NCBI RefSeq assembly: GCF_003991425.1
Contig: NZ_CP034346.1
Span: forward strand, 2,703,501-2,767,500
Source of the DNA: Paenibacillus lutimineralis
GTDB taxonomy: Bacteria > Bacillota > Bacilli > Paenibacillales > Paenibacillaceae
Length of the DNA: 64,000 nt
Direction of reading: 5' to 3'
The translations under genes and the position numbers were made by a program. Position 1 is the first letter of the stretch. Every line of letters begins with the position of its first letter. Below the pieces are notes generated by a model, which ran no database searches, had not been told where the DNA came from, and saw nothing but the letters and a program-made list of their open reading frames with translations. Shown piece by piece: positions 18,362-26,955 of the stretch.

Positions 18362-20107
18362 TCATTTGATGTGTCGGTACAGAATACGGAAGCCATACGG
18401 GTCCAGGCTGATGTTCATTGTGCCCGAGTCGGGAGCAACTCTCTCGCCGGTTAAGGCATCCTGCCAATCGCTTGTCTGAATCGGATGCGATAGCACGCAC
18501 GCTTTATCCGTATTATTCATCCAGACTGTGAAGTGCATACTCTGATCCAGTCGCTCATAAATGATGCAGGGATTGCCGCTTTTGGCTTGTAGAAAGCGAA
18601 AGCGCCCCTGTCTAAGCACGACATGTTTCTTGCGCAAGGCGATCATCATTTTATAGAAATCGAGCAACTCACGGTCTTGCTTCAGAGGGTCCCACTCCAT
18701 ACATTTACGGCAATCAGGATCCGTATTCCCTGTTAAGCCGATCTCATCACCATAGAAGATGCAAGGTGTGCCGATATAAGTGAACAAGAAGACGACGCAG
18801 AGCTTAAGCTTTCTTTTGTCTCCGCCAACCCGGGTCAAAAGCCGCGGGGTATCATGTGTACAGAGCATATTGAAGATCACTTCGTTCGTCTGTTGGGGAT
18901 ACCGCATAACGAGTGAACCCATCTCATTTGAGAAGTTATAGCCATCCATTCCACCGCAGAAAAATTCAAGTACCTTGTCGGCAAATGGATAGTTCATGAC
19001 GGAATCGAATTGATCGCCCAGCAGCCAGTTCAGTGAATCGCTCCATACTTCTCCGATAATATAAGCCTCCGGATTTACCCTTTTCACGACATTACGGAAA
19101 TCACGCCAGAAATGGTGATCGATCTCATTGGCGACATCGAGCCTCCAGCCATCAAGCTTAATCTCCCTGATCCAATATTCGGCTACACCTAGCAGATACT
19201 CCTTCACTTCGGGATTAGCCGTATTAAATTTGGGCATATTCCCGAAGAAACCGAAGGTATCATAGGTGGGAACTCCGTCCTTAATCTTCACTGGGAACTC
19301 ATTGATATGGAACCAGCCCGCATATTTGGAGTTTTGCCCATGCTTCAATACATCCTGGAACGGAGGGAATTGCTCGCCACAATGATTGAAGACTGCATCG
19401 AGTACAACGCGAATTCCACGTTCGTGGCAGGCCACGGCGACCTTTTTAAGCAGAGCGTTATCACCGAAATGAGGATCCACCTGCCGATAGTCTGTCGTAT
19501 CGTACTTATGATAGGATGGCGAAGTGAATAAAGGCGTGAAATAAATCGCATTGATTCCCAAATCGACGAGATGATTTAGATGATCCAATACCCCTTGTAA
19601 ATCCCCACCAAAGAAATTATCGAATTTTGGGGGGCTTCCCCACTTTTCTACAGGCTTCGAATCATTATCTGGATTCCCGTTAGCGAACCGTTCCGGCATA
19701 ATCTGATAGAACACAGCTTCCTTGGCCCATTCCGGCACTTTGAATACGTCAATCTCATGAATATAGGAGTATTCGAAGCATTCTCCCGGAGGGGAGGGGG
19801 GATCATGCTGTAATCCGGAATCGAGCATATAAATCGTCTCAGTACCAGCAACGAGCTTGAAGGCATAGGATAAGCGCTTGTAGCGGGGGCGGACGTCGAC
19901 CTCCCAGTAGTCGAACATGCGATCATGAGCTGCCTTCTCCATGGGATATTCCTGATAAGTACCGGCCCAATTATATTTATCCCCAGTCATGGCAATGACC
20001 TGTTCGAGGTCATCACGCTTTGTTCTAATCCGCAGATGAATCGTTGAATTATCGTAGGCATAGGCCCATTTGTCTCGTGGAACATGATATAGAGCTTCCA
20101 GCAGCAT
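18362..20107 (-). CDS. Neopullulanase / maltogenic amylase-type GH13 enzyme
   Basis: Hydrolyses alpha-glucans such as cyclodextrins, pullulan or maltodextrin. The 581 residues match the usual 580-590 of the neopullulanase-cyclomaltodextrinase group: an N-terminal beta domain (about 1-125), then a catalytic barrel with nucleophile Asp in DGWRLDVANE, acid/base Glu in IIGEVWSDS, and CTHDTPRLLTR. There is no signal peptide, so it acts in the cytoplasm. The start at 20107 is chosen for AAAGGAG 9 bases upstream; the frame is open to 20221 without a ribosome site. It lies tail to tail with glgA and probably recycles glycogen or imported dextrins. Confidence 0.88.
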   Translation of the reverse strand: MLLEALYHVPRDKWAYAYDNSTIHLRIRTKRDDLEQVIAMTGDKYNWAGTYQEYPMEKAAHDRMFDYWEVDVRPRYKRLSYAFKLVAGTETIYMLDSGLQHDPPSPPGECFEYSYIHEIDVFKVPEWAKEAVFYQIMPERFANGNPDNDSKPVEKWGSPPKFDNFFGGDLQGVLDHLNHLVDLGINAIYFTPLFTSPSYHKYDTTDYRQVDPHFGDNALLKKVAVACHERGIRVVLDAVFNHCGEQFPPFQDVLKHGQNSKYAGWFHINEFPVKIKDGVPTYDTFGFFGNMPKFNTANPEVKEYLLGVAEYWIREIKLDGWRLDVANEIDHHFWRDFRNVVKRVNPEAYIIGEVWSDSLNWLLGDQFDSVMNYPFADKVLEFFCGGMDGYNFSNEMGSLVMRYPQQTNEVIFNMLCTHDTPRLLTRVGGDKRKLKLCVVFLFTYIGTPCIFYGDEIGLTGNTDPDCRKCMEWDPLKQDRELLDFYKMMIALRKKHVVLRQGRFRFLQAKSGNPCIIYERLDQSMHFTVWMNNTDKACVLSHPIQTSDWQDALTGERVAPDSGTMNISLDPYGFRILYRHIK

Positions 20108-20386
20108 AAGGTTCAACTCCTTTGTCCTATTATGTCCAAGCTCCTTGGAATTGAATAAAAGAGATGAAATAAAATAAGCTGACTTATAAATATTCACTAA
20201 CGTTTTAACGCGACACAGCATATGAACGTGATTTTATACACTTAGAAATCGCTTTTATGGAATAATCAGGGTTAATTATTGTGATATTGTTAATATCATC
20301 AGCTCAGTTTAATTAACCATAGATAAATTAATATCAGAACTTAGATAAGAATCTGTGAATAAATGATGAAGTATCATATTTTACCT
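20108..20386. other. AT-rich gap between nplT and the amino-acid importer
   Basis: No coding frame seen. It holds the nplT leader (minus strand) and a 15-base inverted repeat, GATATT-GTT-AATATC, at 20283-20297 whose role is unknown. No riboswitch fold was recognised. Confidence 0.4.
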
Positions 20387-20415
20387 TTGCATATATATGC
20401 ATTATGTTTTATAAT
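20387..20415 (+). promoter_or_regulatory. Promoter of the amino-acid importer with an ARG-box-like palindrome
   Basis: TTGCAT (20387-20392), a 17-base spacer and TATAAT (20410-20415). A perfect 14-bp palindrome, TGCATATATATGCA (20388-20401), overlaps the -35. It matches the ARG box pattern TGAAT-WWWW-ATTCA at 12 of 14 positions, so ArgR/AhrC repression is plausible. Confidence 0.6.
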
Positions 20416-20457
20416 TGGCCAAGTAATCAAAGAAAGCACATGACAGGAGAGAGAGAA

Positions 20458-21276
20458 ATGAAAAAGTGGGGAACATTAGTTATAGCTCTATTGATGGTAA
20501 CCAGCTTGCTTGCAGCATGCGGACAAAATAAAAATAATGACGGGAGCGCGCAAGGTGCAGGGAGCAACGCCAGCAACGCTGGTAAGAAGATTATAACGCT
20601 CGGCACTAGCGCGGACTACGCTCCATATGAGTTCCATATTAAAAATGATCAAGGACAAGATGAAATTGTCGGCTTCGATATTGAGATCGCCAAGGAGATT
20701 GCCAAGGAACAGGGCGCTGAGCTGCAAATCAAAGATTTGCAATTCGATTCTCTGATGAATGAATTGAACAGCGGACGGATTGATCTCGCTATTTCCGGTT
20801 TGAGTCCAACCCCTGATCGTCAGAAGGAAGTAGATATGTCGAAGATTTACTTCACGGCTACACAGGCTGTCGTTACTCGTTCCGGAGAAGAAGGCAACTA
20901 CAAGACGATGGATGCATTGGTAGGCAAGAAGATCGGTGTCCAGAAGAGTTCGATCCAGGAGGATATCGCCAAGACGATCAAGGATGCCAAGATTACTTCC
21001 CTGGGTAAAACTCAAGATATTATGATGCAGCTAAAAACAGGCCGTGTAGACGTAGCGATTATTGAGGGCCCTGTGGCTGAATCGTATGTAAGTAATATCG
21101 AAGGTCTGACGATTTCCGAAGCTCAGCCGCCGGTAGAGGATGATGGATACATCGTCGCTGTAAAGAAAGGCAATAAGGAGCTTCTTGATAAGGTTAATGC
21201 TACTTTGACTCGTCTCATGGAAGATGGAAGTATCGATAAGTTTATTGTTGAGGCCAGTGAATTGGCTGAGAAATAG
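20458..21276 (+). CDS. artP: Amino-acid ABC transporter substrate-binding lipoprotein
   Basis: 272-residue solute-binding protein (family 3) of a polar amino-acid importer. The signal peptide ends in the lipobox LLAACG and is followed by a Ser/Asn/Gly-rich tether. The core has the typical TSADYAPYEFH, GFDIEIAKEIAKE, FDSLMNELNSGRIDLAISG and ISGLSPTPDRQK segments. It resembles Bacillus ArtP, so arginine is the likely ligand, but the ligand is inferred. The start at 20458 has AGGAGAG upstream. A terminator hairpin separates it from the permease, which would favour extra binding protein. Confidence 0.85.
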   Translation: MKKWGTLVIALLMVTSLLAACGQNKNNDGSAQGAGSNASNAGKKIITLGTSADYAPYEFHIKNDQGQDEIVGFDIEIAKEIAKEQGAELQIKDLQFDSLMNELNSGRIDLAISGLSPTPDRQKEVDMSKIYFTATQAVVTRSGEEGNYKTMDALVGKKIGVQKSSIQEDIAKTIKDAKITSLGKTQDIMMQLKTGRVDVAIIEGPVAESYVSNIEGLTISEAQPPVEDDGYIVAVKKGNKELLDKVNATLTRLMEDGSIDKFIVEASELAEK

Positions 21277-21302
21277 GCGTTGCATCTTTAAGGAATTGCT
21301 CT

Positions 21303-21340
21303 AGAAAATAGCGGAGAAGCTTCGCTATTTTCTGCTTTTT
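21303..21340 (+). terminator. Partial terminator between artP and artQ
   Basis: A perfect 11-bp stem (21303-21313 with 21323-21333) is followed by TGCTTTTT. It lies inside an importer operon, so it probably reduces rather than ends transcription. Confidence 0.7.
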
Positions 21341-21378
21341 AGCAAGTTTTCTGATGAAATTGGAGGAATGATCTGGTT

Positions 21379-22041
21379 ATGAAGTTTTTTACGATGTTTT
21401 GGGATTACCGCGATTACTTCTTCACCGGTGTGCAGTATACGCTCTTGCTGGCTGCGATCGGTGTCATCTGCGGTTTTATTCTCGGGCTTGTGGTTGCCTT
21501 GGTGCGGATGTCGCCCTTAAAAATCGTCCGTTTCATCGGCCACGCTTGGGTGGAGTTCCTGCGTGGAACGCCGATGATGGTACAACTGTTGATTATTCAT
21601 TACGGCTTCTCGCAATTATTCGGCGTTAATTTTACTCCGATTCAATCGGGTGCGATTACATTGTCAATCAATAGCTCGGCTTATTTGGCGGAAATCTTCC
21701 GTGCAGGTATTCAAGGTGTAGACCGTGGACAAGGGGAGGCGGCGCGATCGCTCGGGATGTCGCAGGGAATGTCGCTGCGCTTCATCATTATTCCGCAGGC
21801 GATAAAATCGGTGCTTCCGGCCATCGGCAATGAATTCATAACGATTATAAAAGAGTCCTCTATCGTCTCCATTATCGGTGTGACCGAGTTGATCTTCCAA
21901 TCCGGCTCAGTCGTTGGCATTACGTATAACGGGATGACACCGTATCTGATCGTTGCAGTGATTTACTTTATTCTGACATTCACACTATCTCGGGTTTTAG
22001 GTGTGTTCGAAAGGAAGTTGAAGGCCAGTGATAACCGTTAA
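21379..22041 (+). CDS. artQ: Amino-acid ABC transporter permease
   Basis: 220-residue inner-membrane subunit with about five membrane spans. It carries [13 protein letters not shown] and the EAA loop [22 protein letters not shown] that docks the ATPase. GGAGG lies 12 bases before the ATG. The ATPase gene overlaps its 3' end by 14 bases. Confidence 0.9.
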   Translation: MKFFTMFWDYRDYFFTGVQYTLLLAAIGVICGFILGLVVALVRMSPLKIVRFIGHAWVEFLRGTPMMVQLLIIHYGFSQLFGVNFTPIQSGAITLSINSSAYLAEIFRAGIQGVDRGQGEAARSLGMSQGMSLRFIIIPQAIKSVLPAIGNEFITIIKESSIVSIIGVTELIFQSGSVVGITYNGMTPYLIVAVIYFILTFTLSRVLGVFERKLKASDNR

Positions 22042-22750
22042 AAATTTGCATAAAAAATTCGGCCATCTCCACATTTTGAAGGGGATAGACCTTGAGATCT
22101 CGCAAGGGGAGGTTGTCGTTGTAATCGGTCCGAGCGGATCGGGGAAAAGTACGTTCCTGCGTTGTCTTAACATGCTGGAGACCCCATCTGAAGGAGAGAT
22201 TCTGTTCGAAGGCGAATCGATTACTGCACGTGGGCATAACATTAATATGACTCGTCAGAAGATGGGGATGGTGTTCCAGCAGTTTAACCTGTTTCCACAT
22301 AAGACGGTGCTCGACAACATCACACTTGCGCCTATACGCGTGAAGAAGATGGAGAAGAACAAGGCAGAAGCCGTAGCGATGGATCTGTTGCAGACCGTCG
22401 GTCTACAGGATAAGCGGGATGCCTATCCTTCGCAATTGTCTGGTGGACAGAAGCAGCGGATTGCGATTGCCAGAGCGCTGGCTATGGAGCCGCATGTGAT
22501 GCTGTTCGATGAACCGACCTCCGCGCTTGACCCCGAAATGGTCGGAGAGGTGCTCGATGTCATGAAGAAGCTGGCCGACAAAGGAATGACGATGGTGATC
22601 GTTACGCATGAAATGGGCTTTGCCCGCGAGGTTGGCGATCGCATCATCTTTATGGATCAGGGTCAGGTACTGGAGCAAGGCTCGCCACAGCAGGTATTTG
22701 GTGCGCCTAAGGAGCAGCGGACGAAGGAATTCCTGAGCAAAGTACTCTAA
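22028..22750 (+). CDS. artR: Amino-acid ABC transporter ATPase
   Basis: 240-residue polar-amino-acid-type ATPase. Motifs are Walker [11 protein letters not shown]-loop [16 protein letters not shown], signature [15 protein letters not shown], Walker [15 protein letters not shown] and switch [11 protein letters not shown]. It starts with GTG inside the permease gene, which suggests translational coupling. Confidence 0.92.
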   Translation: MITVKNLHKKFGHLHILKGIDLEISQGEVVVVIGPSGSGKSTFLRCLNMLETPSEGEILFEGESITARGHNINMTRQKMGMVFQQFNLFPHKTVLDNITLAPIRVKKMEKNKAEAVAMDLLQTVGLQDKRDAYPSQLSGGQKQRIAIARALAMEPHVMLFDEPTSALDPEMVGEVLDVMKKLADKGMTMVIVTHEMGFAREVGDRIIFMDQGQVLEQGSPQQVFGAPKEQRTKEFLSKVL

Positions 22751-22778
22751 CTTTCTTATAACCATATCGATTTGTTTG

Positions 22779-22813
22779 ACACCGCACACTGTTTCCAGTG
22801 CGCGGTGTTTTTG
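22779..22813 (+). terminator. Terminator of the amino-acid importer operon
   Basis: A 13-bp stem with one mismatch (22779-22791 with 22796-22808) and a TTTC loop runs into a T-tract. Confidence 0.8.
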
Positions 22814-22954
22814 CTATGAGTACCGATTTTATAGCATACATATTACTCGATCTTGTCATTATTAATCTTAAAAAATACCGTGTCATATCAGGCTTTGTGC
22901 GCAAATGGTAACAATTACATGAGCTATTGGTTACAAAGTTGTGATATATTCAAT

Positions 22955-23142
22955 GAGCCGAAACTTACTAGAACAAGTGCGGGGGACGATTTAACGAAAG
23001 GCTGATTTGGAATTGAGTCATGACAAATTGGCTATCTTGGGGTGAAGCGTGGTTGAAATAGTAACAAAAATTTAACTATTGTTACTATTCTTGCGTAGGG
23101 AAACTTCCTTTTCCCGAATCCGACAACTAACTCCGCAGGCGC
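22955..23142 (+). promoter_or_regulatory. c-di-AMP riboswitch (ydaO/yuaA type)
   Basis: Conserved blocks of the ydaO-yuaA motif appear in order: GCGGGGGAC near 22979, GGGGTGAAGC at 23039-23048, then TTCCCGAATCCGACAACTAA (from 23111) and the closing CCGCAGGCG. These are the hallmark blocks I remember from the Bacillus ydaO leader. Spacing and order fit, with a variable arm carrying GTAACAA/TTGTTAC (23061-23085). A TATATT -10 lies at 22945-22950. The motif ends 7 bases before the ribosome site of the LysM-3D gene. Such genes are known ydaO targets, and c-di-AMP normally turns them off. No classical terminator is visible between aptamer and AGGAGG. Confidence 0.85.
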
Positions 23143-23158
23143 ATAAAAGGAGGACAAC

Positions 23159-23848
23159 ATGAAGAAACAACATACATGGACATTCAAGCGTATTATGAAG
23201 ACAGCATTTATTTCTGCTGGATTATTTGGAGCGATGACATCCGTTCCTGCGCTGGCTGACTCGTTACATACAGCGAAGGAAGGAGATACATTCTATACAC
23301 TGTCGAAGCAGTATGGAGTGCCTATGGATAAGCTGATGACAGCGAATCCTTCCGTCAAGGCAACGAATATATATGAAGGTCTTAGCATCACAATCCCTGA
23401 TGATAAGAGCAATACGATGTCTGCTCTGGAAGTGAAGACCGAGTCTACGGGCAACGCAGCTATTTTACCTACGCTCAGCGTATTTGCCGATCAGAAGGTG
23501 GTAGAGGCTTGGGGCAAGAGCTTTAATTATTCCAAGACAATGAATGTAAAGGCGACAGCTTATTCTTCTGCACCAAGCGAGAATGGTGGATACGGGGCTG
23601 TAGATTATTATGGCAATGCGCTTAAACTTGGAACGATTGCAGTTGACCCGAAAATCATTCCTCTCGGTACTAAGGTACTTGTAACCGGCCATGATCATGA
23701 AGGTCTGCCTAAGAAAGCATTTGTAGCGACAGCAACGGATATTGGTGGCGCCATTAAGGGCAACCGAATTGATATTTTCATTCCAGGCAGCACCTCATTT
23801 GTGAATCAGTTTGGCTACCAGGATGTTAAGTTATTTGTATTGAAATAG
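23159..23848 (+). CDS. Secreted LysM and 3D-domain cell-wall protein
   Basis: 229-residue exported protein resembling YocH-type wall hydrolases. A signal peptide ends near PALADS (about 32). One LysM domain (about 38-80, GDTFYTLSKQYGVPMDKLM) binds peptidoglycan. The C-terminal 3D domain shows AVDPKIIPLGTKV and ATDIGGAIKGNRIDIFIPG with the three conserved aspartates, a fold related to lytic transglycosylase cores. A strong AAAGGAGGA precedes the ATG. It is the target of the c-di-AMP riboswitch just upstream, linking wall remodelling to turgor and potassium signalling. Confidence 0.88.
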   Translation: MKKQHTWTFKRIMKTAFISAGLFGAMTSVPALADSLHTAKEGDTFYTLSKQYGVPMDKLMTANPSVKATNIYEGLSITIPDDKSNTMSALEVKTESTGNAAILPTLSVFADQKVVEAWGKSFNYSKTMNVKATAYSSAPSENGGYGAVDYYGNALKLGTIAVDPKIIPLGTKVLVTGHDHEGLPKKAFVATATDIGGAIKGNRIDIFIPGSTSFVNQFGYQDVKLFVLK

Positions 23849-23880
23849 TAAACTAATAGATTAATAGTGCGTGAATTATT

Positions 23881-23923
23881 ATAGGGCCGTACCGGACAGC
23901 TAGCTGTTCCGGTGGGGCCCTAT
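23881..23923. terminator. Bidirectional terminator after the LysM-3D gene
   Basis: ATAGGGCC/GGCCCTAT outer arms and CCGG-aCAGCTAGCTGt-CCGG inner pairing form an almost perfect long hairpin between two converging genes. Confidence 0.75.
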
Positions 23924-23928
23924 TACTG

Positions 23929-24738
23929 TTACAATTTATTTTTCTTGGTTTGCAGCATATCGGCTACATTAACGAATTGATACCCTTTGGATTTGAGCTG
24001 CTCAATAATCTCAGGAAGAGCTTCGATCGTGCCGCTCAGGTTGGAGCCCGAGCCGCCTCCAGCATGCTGGAGAACGATCGATCCGGGGCCAACCGTCTCA
24101 AGCACATTCTGTTTGACCTCATTCTTGTCGAGCCCCTTCCAATCCAGGGAATCGACGTTCCAATTCACAACTCTATAGCTATGCCGCTTTGCCCAACGAA
24201 CCTGGGCTTCATTAATATCACCGTATGGAGGCCGAATCAACTTCGGACGATAGCCAACGATATTCTGAATCACCTTCTCAGTTCGCAATATTTCGGATTG
24301 GAATTCCTGCATCGAGTGCTTCTTGAATTGATTGTGAGTATAGGAGTGGTTGCCGATAATATGACCATCAAGGTGGATTTTCCGAACGAGATCAGGATGT
24401 TTCTTTGCCCGGCTGCCAACGACGAAGAATGTAGCTTTGACACCTTCACGCTTCAGTATTTTCAGCACTTGTGGCGTGAATCGGGGGTCTGGCACATCGT
24501 CGAACGTAAGGGCGACCTGCTTCACCCGGGGACCACGGAATACAAAAGTCTCGGAATACTTACGCTGCAGCTCGGCTAGATTAAGCGGCTTTTCACTGGT
24601 CTCAGTGGATGTAGGTGCCGTGTCCTCCGTACCCGGTGCACCCGGTGACGACCGTTTGGCTTCAATGCTTCCAGAGCTTGGAAACAACATGAGCAGGATG
24701 GTACAGACGATCATCCAGTGTTTGAGTTTTGTGGACAT
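23929..24738 (-). CDS. Polysaccharide deacetylase (CE4), exported
   Basis: 269-residue NodB-type deacetylase that probably acts on peptidoglycan or other N-acetyl sugars outside the cell. An N-terminal signal peptide (about 1-27) and a Ser/Thr/Pro-rich linker precede the NodB domain. Motif 1 is TFDDVPD, a variant of TFDDGP. Motif 2 is HSYTH with the zinc histidines, motif 3 RPPYG, motif 4 NVDSLDWK and motif 5 VLQHAGG. The ATG has AAGAGGT upstream. Whether it has a sporulation role cannot be told from sequence. Confidence 0.88.
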   Translation of the reverse strand: MSTKLKHWMIVCTILLMLFPSSGSIEAKRSSPGAPGTEDTAPTSTETSEKPLNLAELQRKYSETFVFRGPRVKQVALTFDDVPDPRFTPQVLKILKREGVKATFFVVGSRAKKHPDLVRKIHLDGHIIGNHSYTHNQFKKHSMQEFQSEILRTEKVIQNIVGYRPKLIRPPYGDINEAQVRWAKRHSYRVVNWNVDSLDWKGLDKNEVKQNVLETVGPGSIVLQHAGGGSGSNLSGTIEALPEIIEQLKSKGYQFVNVADMLQTKKNKL

Positions 24739-24954
24739 AGCATTACCTCTTCTCCAAAATAAATGTCATGATCTGGTATGCCCATTATTATTGAAAAATA
24801 TGAGGGAATGATTAATTTTTAGGGTAAGCGCTTTACTCGGGTCTCAAAAAGTATTGAAGTGATGTTTGTCACAGACTGATTGATAAGAAAAATTGCATCT
24901 TTAGATGAAGTGCATAAAATCAAGCAGGCGTCTATAGAAAGGGGACTGAACAAT

Positions 24955-25650
24955 TTGACGGAAGTCATATCCAATGAGGAAGTAGCACCAGGAGTTTTTC
25001 GTCTGGCCGTTGCTGGTCAATTCGACGGTAAGATGGGCCAGTTTTACATGATTCGCGCATGGGACAATTATCCGCTGCTGTCCAGGCCGCTGAGTATTTT
25101 CGATATTACGCCTGGACGGATTGAATTTCTTTATCTCGTCGTCGGTGAGGGAACGACCGCATTCTCAAAATTGAAGCAAGGAGATCAGGTGAAGCTGGAT
25201 GGTCCGTTCGGGAATGGATTTGAAGCTCCGGAAGGCAAGACGGCATTTATTGGCGGGGGAATCGGGATTGCCCCGTTTTATTATGCCCTGCGCCAGGTTC
25301 CGAGTGCCGATGTGTATCTCGGCTTCAGTCGCGAGCCTTATATGGTGGAAGAATTCCGCGCAGCGTCGGCTGGACAGACACATGTCAATGTGGGCGGTGT
25401 GATTCTCGATGATCTCGATTTTGAAGATTATGATACGATCATTGCCTGCGGACCGCATCCGATGCTGCACGCTGTGCAGCGCAAGCAACAAGCATCATCC
25501 GGACGCGCTAAAGTATATGTATCGCTTGAGAACCGGATGGCTTGCGGAGTTGGAGCCTGTCTGGTATGCAGTGTGAAATGTAAAGACAAACGGAAGAAGG
25601 CATGTACGGATGGTCCTGTATTTCCGGCAGAGGAGGTTGTATTTGAATGA
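24955..25650 (+). CDS. pyrK: Dihydroorotate dehydrogenase electron-transfer subunit
   Basis: FAD and 2Fe-2S subunit that passes electrons from PyrD to NAD. The 231 residues show the FAD motif SRPLSIFDI, the NAD-binding [13 protein letters not shown] and ACGPHPML, and the cluster ligands CGVGACLVC with the later CTDGPVF. TTG at 24955 is chosen because AAAGGGG lies upstream and family homology begins there; the frame is open from another TTG at 24880. It overlaps pyrD by 4 bases. No other pyrimidine gene is adjacent. Confidence 0.9.
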   Translation: MTEVISNEEVAPGVFRLAVAGQFDGKMGQFYMIRAWDNYPLLSRPLSIFDITPGRIEFLYLVVGEGTTAFSKLKQGDQVKLDGPFGNGFEAPEGKTAFIGGGIGIAPFYYALRQVPSADVYLGFSREPYMVEEFRAASAGQTHVNVGGVILDDLDFEDYDTIIACGPHPMLHAVQRKQQASSGRAKVYVSLENRMACGVGACLVCSVKCKDKRKKACTDGPVFPAEEVVFE

Positions 25651-26579
25651 TCGATTTGTCATGTTCTTTCGGTAAGCTGACTTTTAAGAATCCCATCGTC
25701 ATGGCCTCCGGTACTTTCGGATTTGGACAGGAGTATGGGGCTATCTATGATGTGAATCGCCTTGGTGGAATTTCTGGCAAAGGGCTGACTCTGCATCCGA
25801 AGGCCGGCAATGATGGAATAAGAGTCTATGAGACACCGTCCGGATTGCTGAACAGTGTCGGTCTGGAGAATCCGGGAGTCGAAGCCTTCCTACGTGAAGA
25901 GTGTCCGCGCTGGGAGCAGCTCGATCTGGTTCGCATCGTGAATCTGGGTGGGAATACGATCCAGGACTATGTGGAGGGAGCTGAACTGATCGAAGCGGAT
26001 GCGAAGCGAAGGGAGCTTGGTGGTAACCCGGCTGTCGAGATGATCGAACTCAACATTTCCTGTCCAAATGTCAAAGCGGGTGGGATGGCTTATGGCATCC
26101 AGACGGAGACGGCACGTGAGGTCGTCAGGAAGGTACGTGCTGCGACTTCGCTGCCGCTGGTCATCAAATTGTCCCCGAACGCGGAGGATATTGTCGGCAT
26201 GGCTGTCATGTGTGAGCAGGAAGGGGCAGATGGTGTATCCCTCGTGAATACTTTCTCGGCGATGAAGATCGATATATACAAACGCGGCAGCGTATTCAAC
26301 AATCTCTATGCCGGTTTATCTGGACCTGCGATCAAGCCGATCGCTCTGCGCATGGTGCATCAGGTGAGCAAGGCTGTATCGATCCCGGTGATGGGAATGG
26401 GCGGAATTTGCAGCGGAACAGATATTATCGAATTCATTATGGCCGGTGCGGCAGTTACTCAGGTTGGAACCTATAACTTCATGAATTTGCGGGCTGGAGA
26501 GGACTTGCTTGATCAAGTGGAGCAATTCATGATCGCTGAGAACATTTCCACCTTGGACGAAATCCGTGGCATCCTATAA
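25647..26579 (+). CDS. pyrD: Dihydroorotate dehydrogenase B, catalytic subunit
   Basis: FMN enzyme that oxidises dihydroorotate to orotate. The 310 residues show [13 protein letters not shown], the active-site cysteine in LNISCPNVK typical of class 1[19 protein letters not shown] and the phosphate-binding [19 protein letters not shown]. It is coupled to pyrK by an ATGA overlap, as expected for the heteromeric class 1B enzyme. Confidence 0.95.
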   Translation: MIDLSCSFGKLTFKNPIVMASGTFGFGQEYGAIYDVNRLGGISGKGLTLHPKAGNDGIRVYETPSGLLNSVGLENPGVEAFLREECPRWEQLDLVRIVNLGGNTIQDYVEGAELIEADAKRRELGGNPAVEMIELNISCPNVKAGGMAYGIQTETAREVVRKVRAATSLPLVIKLSPNAEDIVGMAVMCEQEGADGVSLVNTFSAMKIDIYKRGSVFNNLYAGLSGPAIKPIALRMVHQVSKAVSIPVMGMGGICSGTDIIEFIMAGAAVTQVGTYNFMNLRAGEDLLDQVEQFMIAENISTLDEIRGIL

Positions 26580-26612
26580 AATGGGGGAAGGATGTTCATA
26601 GGGGGTTGGAAA

Positions 26613-26939
26613 ATGGCGTTTGAAGACATTAAATTGCAGGCCGTTCCCATAGGGCGCGATCTAGTGATCTTGGTTACCGGTGGGGTCGAACATATAGGGG
26701 CTGCTTCAACGGCTTATTGGAATGGTGAAAATATAGAGGTTGAGACCTCCGCAGTACCGGGGCATAAAGAACATGTCTTGACTGTCAATATGGCAAGGGA
26801 GGCAGCCCGGAGATTGAAATGTACCGTGACCGTCGTCATGGGCATTCATTATGATCACTTAAGCAAGGCTGAAATTGCCGAAGTGTCGGATCGTACGGAA
26901 GCTGTGTTGGGCGATTATCTCAGCTCCTGTTCCGTATAG
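26613..26939 (+). CDS. LpdD-like small protein (possible prenylated-flavin chaperone)
   Basis: 108-residue cytoplasmic protein. The core ILVTGGVEHIGAASTAYW, with its GGxxHIGA motif, is what I recall from the LpdD family that helps mature prenyl-FMN decarboxylases. No UbiD- or UbiX-type gene is visible in the window. The ATG at 26613 follows AGGGGGTT; another ATG at 26592 also has a purine-rich site. It lies between pyrD and moeA in one unit. The family call is moderate and the function is inferred. Confidence 0.5.
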   Translation: MAFEDIKLQAVPIGRDLVILVTGGVEHIGAASTAYWNGENIEVETSAVPGHKEHVLTVNMAREAARRLKCTVTVVMGIHYDHLSKAEIAEVSDRTEAVLGDYLSSCSV

Positions 26940-26955
26940 GAAGGGGAAAAGAGAC

